Source: Ancylobacter lacus (GTDB lineage: Bacteria > Pseudomonadota > Alphaproteobacteria > Rhizobiales > Xanthobacteraceae). From it: a DNA stretch of 64,000 nt. Positions within the stretch are counted from its first letter, which is position 1. Every line of letters starts with the position of its first letter. The notes under the pieces are model-generated. The model searched no databases and was not told the DNA's origin. It saw nothing but the letters and a program-made list of their open reading frames with translations. The stretch spans positions 1-64,000 of the forward strand of contig NZ_JAHBGE010000026.1 in the NCBI RefSeq assembly GCF_018390635.1, written 5' to 3'. The position numbers were made by a program, and so were the translations under genes. This document shows positions 7,565-14,441 of this stretch, piece after piece.

Positions 7565-8535
7565 GACAGCAGCCGCCGCACGGTGTCGCCGATCAGCGCC
7601 GGGGACGGCACCGAGCCGGCCTCCAGCTCCTGCGAGACGGAGATGGGGATATCCTCGCCGGCGATGCGGATGACCGGGTCGTGCAGGAAGTCGAAGCACT
7701 CCTCGGTGATGCGGGCGGAGAGCTCGGCGGCGACGCCGGCGGTCATCGGCCCCTCGGAAACCACGGCGACGCGGCCGATCTTCTCGACATGTTCGGCCAC
7801 CGTGTCCATGTCGAGCGGGTTCAGGGTGCGCAGGTCGATGACGGTGGCCTCGATGCCGTCCTTCGCCAGCGACTCGGCGGCCTCCAGCGCGTAGTGAACC
7901 TGGCGCGAATAGGTGACGATGACGACGTCCTTGCCGCTGCGGCGGACCGCCGCCTTGCCCCAGGGCAGCGCCGGGGCGGCGAGATCGGCCTCTTCCTTGC
8001 GGGTATAGAGCGCCTTGTGCTCGATGAAGACCACCGGGTCCGGCATGGTAAGGGCGTGGCGCAGCAGGTGATAGGCGTCCTCGGCGGTGGCCGGCATGAC
8101 GAGGCGCAGCCCCGGCATGTGCATGATCCAGCCTTCGAGGCTCTGCGAGTGCTGGGCGCCGGCGGAGCGGCCGGTGCCACCCTGGGTGCGCAGCACCATC
8201 GGCACGCCGATCTGCCCGCCGAACATGTAGCGGATCTTGGCGGCCTGGTTGGTGAGCTGGTCCATCGTCATGCCGAGGAAGTCGACATACATCAGCTCGG
8301 CCACCGGCCTCAGGCCGCTCATGGCGGCGCCGACGGCGGCACCGATGATCGCCGGCTCGGAGATGGGGGTGTCGATCAGCCGGTCGGGGCCGAAATCGTC
8401 GATCAGGCCCTTGGTGACGCCATAGGCCCCGCCATAGCGGCCGACCTCCTCGCCGATGACGACGACGCGGTGGTCCGCTTCCATGGCATCGATGAGCGCC
8501 TGGCGCAGCGCGTCGCGGTAGGTGATCTGGACCAT
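7561..8535 (-). CDS. Acetoin/2-oxoacid dehydrogenase E1 component, beta subunit
   Basis: The 324-aa beta subunit of a heterotetrameric thiamine-diphosphate E1. Visible family motifs are ITYRDALRQALIDAM at the start, VIGEEVGRYGGAYGVTKGL, the EPAIIGAAVGAAMSGLRPV segment, and RTQGGTGRSAGAQHSQSLE. It pairs with the alpha subunit encoded just upstream (one-base overlap, TGATG) and is coupled by ATGA to the E2 gene. The order alpha-beta-E2(hydrolase) is that of acoABC for acetoin cleavage to acetyl-CoA and acetaldehyde. The operon's sugar-type transporter and kinase suggest another alpha-hydroxyketone here. The ATG at 8535 has AAGGAAATCCGCTG in front. Confidence 0.92.
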   Translation of the reverse strand: MVQITYRDALRQALIDAMEADHRVVVIGEEVGRYGGAYGVTKGLIDDFGPDRLIDTPISEPAIIGAAVGAAMSGLRPVAELMYVDFLGMTMDQLTNQAAKIRYMFGGQIGVPMVLRTQGGTGRSAGAQHSQSLEGWIMHMPGLRLVMPATAEDAYHLLRHALTMPDPVVFIEHKALYTRKEEADLAAPALPWGKAAVRRSGKDVVIVTYSRQVHYALEAAESLAKDGIEATVIDLRTLNPLDMDTVAEHVEKIGRVAVVSEGPMTAGVAAELSARITEECFDFLHDPVIRIAGEDIPISVSQELEAGSVPSPALIGDTVRRLLS

Positions 8536-9605
8536 CAGCGGATTTCCTTGGACAGGACGCGGTCGAGCCGGGTGCGGACCGGCTCGGGTTCGGGCTCGCC
8601 GACGGCGAAGACGTCGCGGAACATGGAGGCGAGCGGGGGGGCCGGCGAGGCGGCGGCGAAGTCGATGGTCGCGTCCATCTCGGTGGCGATCTCGGCATCC
8701 ATCGCCTCGAGCGCGGAAACCCCGGCGATGCCGCGCTCCAGCAGGGCGGCGCGGGCGATCTTCACCGGGTCGCGCTGGCGGCCGGCGAGCTCCTCCTCCT
8801 CCGCGCGGTAGGGGCTCTTGTCCATGCGGGCATGGCCGAAGAAGCGGTAGCACGAGATGGCGAGGAAGGCCGGCCGGCCGGCACGGGCGCCGTCGACCAG
8901 ATCCTTGGCGACCGCCGCGACCGCCTCGACATCCTCGCCGTCGACCATGCCGGCGGCGAGGCCGAAGGCCCGGGCGCGCTCGTCGAACGCCTCGTTGCGG
9001 GTGGCCTGGTCGACCCGGGTGCCCATGCCGTACTGGTTGTTGATGCACACGAACATCACCGGCAGGTCCCACAGCGCGGCCATGTTCATGCTCTCGTAGA
9101 GAATGCCCTGGCCCATCGCGCCGTCGCCGAAGAAGGCGACCGAGACGCTGCCCGTCCCGAGCCGCTTGGCGGCGAGGCCGGCGCCCACCACGGCGGGAAT
9201 GCCGCCGCCGACGATGGCATTGGCGCCGAGATGGCCCAGCGCCATGTCGGCGATGTGCATCGAGCCGCCCTTGCCGGCGCAGTAGCCGGTCTCCTTGCCG
9301 GCGATCTCCGCCATCATCCGGGCGGGATCGGCGCCGCGGGCGAGAAAGATGCCGTGGCCGCGGTGGTGGGTGGTGAAGGTGTCCTGCGGCCGCATGGCGC
9401 TGGCGACGCCCGCCGCCGCCGACTCCTCGCCGATCGACAGATGCAGCATCGAGCCGGCCGAAAGGCCGCGCACGAACAGCTCGCCCACCCGCTCCTCGAA
9501 GGAGCGGATGCGCCGCATGGTGCGATAGAGGCCGAGCAGATCGGTGTTGCCGCCGGCCGCAGGGGCGGGCGCGGAGGCCGTGACGGGGGAAGGTGTGTCG
9601 GTCAT
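8535..9605 (-). CDS. Acetoin/2-oxoacid dehydrogenase E1 component, alpha subunit
   Basis: The 356-aa alpha subunit carrying the thiamine-diphosphate motif: GDGAMGQG at residues 160-167 and the closing NN at 189-190. It also has YCAGKGGSMHIAD and HHRGHGIFLARG, both conserved in E1alpha/AcoA proteins. The first 20 residues are a Ser/Pro/Ala stretch. With E1beta it should decarboxylate or cleave a keto substrate and transfer the acyl group to the lipoyl arms of E2. It sits 32 bp after the ABC permease gene. No dihydrolipoamide dehydrogenase gene is in the operon, so E3 must come from elsewhere. Acetoin versus a sugar-derived ketol as substrate cannot be told by eye. Confidence 0.92.
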   Translation of the reverse strand: MTDTPSPVTASAPAPAAGGNTDLLGLYRTMRRIRSFEERVGELFVRGLSAGSMLHLSIGEESAAAGVASAMRPQDTFTTHHRGHGIFLARGADPARMMAEIAGKETGYCAGKGGSMHIADMALGHLGANAIVGGGIPAVVGAGLAAKRLGTGSVSVAFFGDGAMGQGILYESMNMAALWDLPVMFVCINNQYGMGTRVDQATRNEAFDERARAFGLAAGMVDGEDVEAVAAVAKDLVDGARAGRPAFLAISCYRFFGHARMDKSPYRAEEEELAGRQRDPVKIARAALLERGIAGVSALEAMDAEIATEMDATIDFAAASPAPPLASMFRDVFAVGEPEPEPVRTRLDRVLSKEIR

Positions 9606-9637
9606 GACAGGGCAGGTCCTTGATGACGCGCGCTCGC

Positions 9638-10645
9638 TCAGAGGAGCTTCAGCTTGGTGGTGCGGGAGACGATCGCGACGGCGACGATGATGATGACACC
9701 CTTCACGATGCTCTGGATGTAGGTGTCAAGGCCGAGCAGATTCAGCCCGTTATTGATGACGCCGATGAACAGCGCGCCGAAGAACGTGCCGGCGATGGTC
9801 GCCGTGCCGGGCCGGAACATGGTCATGCCGATGAACACGGTGGCGAGGCCGTCCAGCAGGTAGTCCTGCCCGGCATTGGGCTGGCCGGAGCCGAGCCGGG
9901 CCGAGAGCAGCAGCCCCGCCAGCGCGGCGAACAGGCTGGAGATGACCAGCGCCATCTGGCGGTAGCGCCGGCCGCGAATGCCCGACAGCTCCGCCGCCTT
10001 CAGATTGCCGCCAACGGCATAGACGTAGCGCCCGAAGATGGTGCGCTCCATCACGAACCACGCCACCAGCACGGCCGCGAGCATGAGGAAGGCCAGCACC
10101 GGAATGCCGAACAGCCGGCCCTGGCCGAGCACGAGGTAGCTCTCGGGCAGCCCGCCATAGATCGCCCGGCCGCCGGAGATCAGGAAGTTCACCCCGAACA
10201 GGATCGAGCCCATCGCCAGCGTGGCGATCAGCGAGGGCACCCCGACGAGGGTGACGAGCACGGCGTTGACCGTGCCGACCGCCAGCCCGGCCCCGAGCCC
10301 GGCGGCGAGCGCCACCGGCAGCGGCCAGCCCGCCACCAGCAGGGTCGGCCCGATGAGCCCGGCGAGCCCGGCCATGAAGCCGACGGACAGGTCCATCTCC
10401 CGCGCCGCGAATCCGAAGGTGAGGCCGATGGCGACGATGGTGAGCATCGAGATCTGCTGCAGGATGTTCAGCAGGTTCGAGGTGGTGAGGAAGCGGTCCA
10501 CCCCCAGCGAGAAGCCGGCGAACAACAGCACCAGCACGACAAGCGTGGAATAGCGCAGGAAGAGCTGCTTGCGGCGGCGGCCGGCCTCCCCGGCGCGGGG
10601 AGCGGCGGCGGGGGCGGCACCTCGGGCGGCGGGCGGCGCGCTCAT
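9638..10645 (-). CDS. Sugar ABC transporter permease (RbsC/BPD_transp_2 type)
   Basis: Inner-membrane permease of 335 aa. After a Pro/Ala/Arg-rich cytoplasmic start come eight or more hydrophobic segments, among them TLVVLVLLFAGFSLGVDRFL and AVLVAWFVMERTIFGRYVYA. The conserved loop YAVGGNLKAAELSGI is characteristic of RbsC-type monosaccharide permeases. It uses the ATG at 10645, which overlaps the ATPase stop (ATGA), and not the upstream in-frame start inside the ATPase gene. It forms one importer with the ATPase and the binding protein encoded before it. Confidence 0.93.
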   Translation of the reverse strand: MSAPPAARGAAPAAAPRAGEAGRRRKQLFLRYSTLVVLVLLFAGFSLGVDRFLTTSNLLNILQQISMLTIVAIGLTFGFAAREMDLSVGFMAGLAGLIGPTLLVAGWPLPVALAAGLGAGLAVGTVNAVLVTLVGVPSLIATLAMGSILFGVNFLISGGRAIYGGLPESYLVLGQGRLFGIPVLAFLMLAAVLVAWFVMERTIFGRYVYAVGGNLKAAELSGIRGRRYRQMALVISSLFAALAGLLLSARLGSGQPNAGQDYLLDGLATVFIGMTMFRPGTATIAGTFFGALFIGVINNGLNLLGLDTYIQSIVKGVIIIVAVAIVSRTTKLKLL

Positions 10646-12153
10646 GCCGTGGCTCCCGACATCGCGGCGATGAAGCTCTGTTCCGAGAAGTTGGGCCATT
10701 CGAGGTCTCCGAGGGCCTGCCCATTGACGAAGGAAACGACGCGGGTCGCGAGATCGGCGATCTCGATGAGGTCGGAGGAGGCGACGAGGATCGCCGCGCC
10801 GTCATCGGCGAGGCGGCGCAGCAGGTCGTGGATTTCGCGCTTGGCGCCGATGTCGACGCCCTCGGTGGGCTCCACGAAGATCATCAGCCGGTAGCGGCCG
10901 CCGGCGCCGTAGAGCCATTTGCCGATGGAAATCTTCTGCTTGTTGCCGCCGGAGAGCTCGCCGACCGCCTGCTCGGGCGAGGAGGCCTTCACCGACAGCC
11001 GCTGCATCACCGCCCGCGCCTCCGCGGTTTCGCGGCGCGGGCTGAGGATGCCGGGCGCCACGGCGCCCGCCTCGGGATGGACCATGGCGAGGTTCTCCCG
11101 CGCGCTCCAGTCGCCGATCAGCGAATGGATCATGCGGTGATCGGGGATGAAGGCGACGCCACGGCGGCGCATCTCGTGGGCGGCGACGCGCGGCACCGCC
11201 TCTCCGCCGAGCCGCAGCGTGCCGGCCTCGAGGTCCGGCGCGTCATAGAGCGAGCGGGCGAAGGCGAAGTGGCCGGAGCCGGTGAGCCCGATCAGCCCGA
11301 CGATCTCGCCGGCGCCGATGTGGAAGGCGCCGACCTGCGCCTCCGGGATGCGCCAGCCGGACACCTCCACTACCCGGTCGCCGGCCCGGCGGTGCCGCCG
11401 CCGGTCGACGCCCGATTCGGTCGGGCCGTGGCCGCGCTGGAGCATCAGCGCGGTGAGCTCGCCCTCGGTGGCGCCCGCCGCCGCGAAGGTGCGCACCAGC
11501 CGGCCGTCGCGCAGCACGGTGATGCGGTCGCTCAGCGCCAGGATTTCCGACAGGAAGTGGCTGATGAGGACGACGCCGACGCCCTGCGCCGGCAGCCGCC
11601 GGATGATCGCCCACAGCCGCTCCTTCTCGCGGGCGGGCAGCGTGGCGGTGGGCTCGTCGAGGATGAGGATGCGGATGTCGCCGCGCAGCGCGCGGACGAT
11701 CTCGATGATCTTCTGGTCGGCATAGGGCAGGGTCTCGACCGGGCGGTCGAGGTCGATGGTGAGGTCGGGAAACCAGCGCGCCAGCATGGCCTGCGCCTGC
11801 GCCCGCAGCGCCGCGCGCCGCACCACCACGCCGAGCCGGCGCGGCTCGGCGCCGAGCAGGATGTTCTGCGCCCCGGTGAGGCCGGGCACCAGGCTGCCTT
11901 CCTGCGAGACATGGGCGATGCCGCGCGCCAGCGCCTCGCCGGGCGAGGCCAGCCGGACCTCGGCGCCGTCCAGCCTCATGCGCCCTTCGGTCGGCAGGCG
12001 GCCGCCGCCGAGGATGGAGACCAGCGTCGTCTTGCCCGCGCCGTTCTCGCCGATGAGCCCGTGCACCTCGTCGGTGCGGAAGGCGACGCTGACCCGGTCG
12101 AGCGCCCGGGTGCCGGGGTAGTCCACGATGATGTCGTCGAGTTCGATGGCCAT
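10642..12153 (-). CDS. Sugar ABC transporter ATPase with two nucleotide-binding domains (RbsA-like)
   Basis: Length 503 aa, standard for RbsA-type duplicated ATPases. The first domain has Walker A GENGAGKTT near residue 36 and Walker B LILDEPTATL. The second domain has a degenerate P-loop (GLTGSGHF) and the signature LSGGNKQKISIGKWL. This asymmetry, with catalysis at one site only, is usual in the family. It drives uptake through the coupled permease. The start at 12153 has GGGAG at a proper distance. A hairpin at 12280-12300 separates it from the binding-protein gene. Confidence 0.94.
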   Translation of the reverse strand: MAIELDDIIVDYPGTRALDRVSVAFRTDEVHGLIGENGAGKTTLVSILGGGRLPTEGRMRLDGAEVRLASPGEALARGIAHVSQEGSLVPGLTGAQNILLGAEPRRLGVVVRRAALRAQAQAMLARWFPDLTIDLDRPVETLPYADQKIIEIVRALRGDIRILILDEPTATLPAREKERLWAIIRRLPAQGVGVVLISHFLSEILALSDRITVLRDGRLVRTFAAAGATEGELTALMLQRGHGPTESGVDRRRHRRAGDRVVEVSGWRIPEAQVGAFHIGAGEIVGLIGLTGSGHFAFARSLYDAPDLEAGTLRLGGEAVPRVAAHEMRRRGVAFIPDHRMIHSLIGDWSARENLAMVHPEAGAVAPGILSPRRETAEARAVMQRLSVKASSPEQAVGELSGGNKQKISIGKWLYGAGGRYRLMIFVEPTEGVDIGAKREIHDLLRRLADDGAAILVASSDLIEIADLATRVVSFVNGQALGDLEWPNFSEQSFIAAMSGATA

Positions 12154-12279
12154 GGCCGCTCCCGCCGGGCACCGCTCCCGCCTCGCCGCGGCGAGGATCG
12201 GAGGGTGGCTTCAGGCTGTGGGGCGAGGCCGTCGCGGGCGGGCGCGGGGCGCGGGCCTGCGGCGGCCTCGAAGAAAGAC

Positions 12280-12300
12280 GGCCGGCGTGCGACGCCGGCC
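12280..12300 (-). terminator. Hairpin between binding-protein and ATPase genes (partial terminator)
   Basis: A perfect 9-bp stem (GGCCGGCGT / ACGCCGGCC) with a 3-nt loop is followed on the minus strand by the pyrimidine-rich GTCTTTCTTC. Such hairpins after the binding-protein gene commonly stop part of the transcripts and protect the 3' end, giving more binding protein than ATPase. It is not a full T-run terminator. Confidence 0.55.
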
Positions 12301-12310
12301 GCGAGGCACC

Positions 12311-13267
12311 CTACTTCGGGAGGAAGTCCTTGCAGTTGGCCTTGGTGACGAGCGGGGCGTCGAGATAGACCACCTTGGAGGGAATGACGCTGGCGGCGGC
12401 CTTCTTCTCCACCACGATCTCCTCGATCCACTCGCCGGTCTGCGCGCCCATCTTCTCGAAGGGCTGGCTGATGGTGGCGATCATCTGGCTGTCGGGCTTG
12501 CACACCTCGGCGATGGCCTGGGGGTGGCCGTCAATGCCGATGACCTTGGCGTGGGTGTTGCCGCCGGCCTTGAGGGCGTTGAGCGCGGCCTGCGCCGGCT
12601 CGTCCCACGGCGCCCACACCCCGTCGATCTGGTCGCCGAACCGGGTCACGTAGTCCTGCATGGTGCGGGTCGTGTCCTCGAAGAACGCGGTGTAATCGAT
12701 GTTGTGCTCGGCGAGCACCTTCACGTCCGGGTATTCCTTCAGCACCGCGGCCATGATCTCGCCGCGCTTGCGGGTGCCGTGGTGCTCGGCCATGCGCAGG
12801 AAGATGATGCGGGGGTTCTTGCCCAGCGCGTTCAGGAAATAGGGCGAGACGGTCGCGCTCATCGCCCAGTTGTTGGTGGTGACGTCGACCAGCGTGCCGT
12901 CCACCGCGCCGCTGTCGACGGTGAAGATCGGGATCTTCTGGTCCACCGCTTCCTTGATGGCGGCGGAGGAGGCGCGCAGGTCGGCCATCGACACGATGAT
13001 GGCGGCGACGCCGCGGGAGGCCGCGTCCTGGATGTTGGCGGCGGTCTTCTCGCCGGAGCCGCCGCTGTCGAGGTAGCTGACCTTCCAGTCCGACTTGCCG
13101 GTTTCCTTCAGCCAGGCGGTGAAGCCGGCCTTGACCCGCTGCTCGGACTGGGCCGCCGCGTTGGAATGGACCCAGGCGATGTCCAGCGCGGAGGCCGGCA
13201 CCGCCGCCAGCACGCCCGCCGCGACCAGTGCCCCCAGGACACAGTTCTTCATTGCTCCGAATGGCAT
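12311..13267 (-). CDS. Periplasmic sugar-binding protein of the ABC importer
   Basis: A 318-aa exported protein with signal peptide MPFGAMKNCVLGALVAAGVL ending in VPASA, then the mature start LDIAWVHSNAAAQSEQRVKA. This is the type I periplasmic-binding fold of the ribose/sugar family. Conserved pieces include IIVSMADLRASSAAIKEAVD (two-residue pocket strand), FTVDSGAVDGT, and VIGIDGHPQAIAEV. I chose the start at 13267 because AGGGAGAG lies 8 nt upstream; an internal ATG at 13252 is too close to its GGAG. It is the first gene of the operon and divergent from the SorC regulator. The ligand is unknown, but a polyol or sugar is expected. Confidence 0.92.
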   Translation of the reverse strand: MPFGAMKNCVLGALVAAGVLAAVPASALDIAWVHSNAAAQSEQRVKAGFTAWLKETGKSDWKVSYLDSGGSGEKTAANIQDAASRGVAAIIVSMADLRASSAAIKEAVDQKIPIFTVDSGAVDGTLVDVTTNNWAMSATVSPYFLNALGKNPRIIFLRMAEHHGTRKRGEIMAAVLKEYPDVKVLAEHNIDYTAFFEDTTRTMQDYVTRFGDQIDGVWAPWDEPAQAALNALKAGGNTHAKVIGIDGHPQAIAEVCKPDSQMIATISQPFEKMGAQTGEWIEEIVVEKKAAASVIPSKVVYLDAPLVTKANCKDFLPK

Positions 13268-13395
13268 TTTACAGTCTCTCCCTAGCTGCGCCGGTCTGGC
13301 GCAGGATGTGTCGACCGCCTCTGACGGGCGTTGGGGAGAGGCTAGTTCAGCCTTCGTACAAACGTCAAGATGAATTACATTTGTCAAAGGACATG
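13268..13395. promoter_or_regulatory. Divergent promoter region with a SorC-type operator dyad
   Basis: The only AT-rich tract in the area, 13356-13390, holds the dyad ACAAACGT (13358-13365) - N11 - ACATTTGT (13377-13384), arms matching at 7 of 8 positions. SorC/DeoR-C regulators bind such TG/ACAAA-type repeats. Its position right before the regulator gene and upstream of the transport operon suits joint control and autoregulation. Confidence 0.6.
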
Positions 13396-14388
13396 ATGGA
13401 CGAGACCGACGATACGCTGATGGTGAAGGCCGCGTGGCTCTACCACGTCGGCGGGCTGAACCAGGCCGAAACGGCCGAGCGGCTGGGCCTGACCCGGGCG
13501 CGGGTGAACCGCCTGCTCGCCGACGCGCTGGAAGAGGGCGTGGTGTCGATCACGGTGGACCGCCAGCTCGCCGGCATGGTGCCGGTGGAGGAGGCGCTGC
13601 GCCGCCGCTTCGGGCTGGACTTCTGCCAAGCCACCCCCGCGCTCGAGCTCGGGGGCAGCGACGCGCCGGCCGGGGCGGACAAGACCGGCCTCTCCCCGGC
13701 GCAGAAGGTGGCGTTCCGCGCGGTCGGCCTGCTCGGTGCCAATCACCTGCGCGCCCATCTCGCCCGCGAGGAGCCGGCGACGGTGGGGCTCGGCTGGGGC
13801 CGCACCCTGGAGCAGATGACGCTCCACATGGCCGGCGTCAGCGCCCCCAACGCCCGCTTCATCTCGCTGATGGGCTCGCTGACCGCGAACTCGGCCTTCA
13901 ACCCGTTCGAGCTGGTCCACACCCTCGCCAAGCGCACCGGCGGCGAGGGCTATTTCCTCCCCGTTCCCTTCATCGCCGACACGCTGGAGGACAAGCAGGT
14001 GCTGCTCTCCCAGCGCCAGGTGGCGAAGGCGCTCGCCATCGCCGGCACCGCGACGCTGTGCATGATCAGCGTCGGCGAGCTGGAGGAAAGCGCGCTGCTG
14101 CGGCGCCAGGGCATGCTCTCCGCCGCCGATCTCGACAGCCTCCACGCCGCCGGCGCGGTCGGCGATACCAACGGCATCTTCTTCGACGCCCACGGCCGGC
14201 CGGTGGAGCATCCGCTCAACCAGCGCACCATCGCCGTGCCGTTCGAGGTGCTGCGGGGGCTCAACGTGGTGCTGATGGTGGCGAGCCCGGAGAAGACCCG
14301 CGCCGCCGCCGCGCTGCTCGCCAGCGGCATCGTCAACGGCCTCATCATCGACGGCGACGCCGCCCTCAGCCTCGCCCGGCAGCCGTAG
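13396..14388 (+). CDS. SorC-family sugar-responsive transcriptional regulator
   Basis: A 330-aa regulator. The N-terminal helix-turn-helix is AAWLYHVGGLNQAETAERLG to LTRARVNRLLADALEEG (residues about 10-50). The rest is the SorC sugar-phosphate-binding domain, with VGLGWGRTLEQM, TGGEGYFLPVPFIAD and GDTNGIFFDAHGRPVEHPLN as family landmarks. Members usually repress a divergent catabolic operon until a phosphorylated sugar binds. Of two adjacent ATGs, that at 13396 has the better spacing to AAAGGA. The divergent operon contains the kinase that could make the phosphorylated inducer. Convergent with the AceE-like gene, 53 bp apart. Confidence 0.92.
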   Translation: MDETDDTLMVKAAWLYHVGGLNQAETAERLGLTRARVNRLLADALEEGVVSITVDRQLAGMVPVEEALRRRFGLDFCQATPALELGGSDAPAGADKTGLSPAQKVAFRAVGLLGANHLRAHLAREEPATVGLGWGRTLEQMTLHMAGVSAPNARFISLMGSLTANSAFNPFELVHTLAKRTGGEGYFLPVPFIADTLEDKQVLLSQRQVAKALAIAGTATLCMISVGELEESALLRRQGMLSAADLDSLHAAGAVGDTNGIFFDAHGRPVEHPLNQRTIAVPFEVLRGLNVVLMVASPEKTRAAAALLASGIVNGLIIDGDAALSLARQP

Positions 14389-14441
14389 CCGCCGGGAAGG
14401 GGAGCCGCGGCTCGACGAGACCGGCGCGCGGACGGGGCCGC

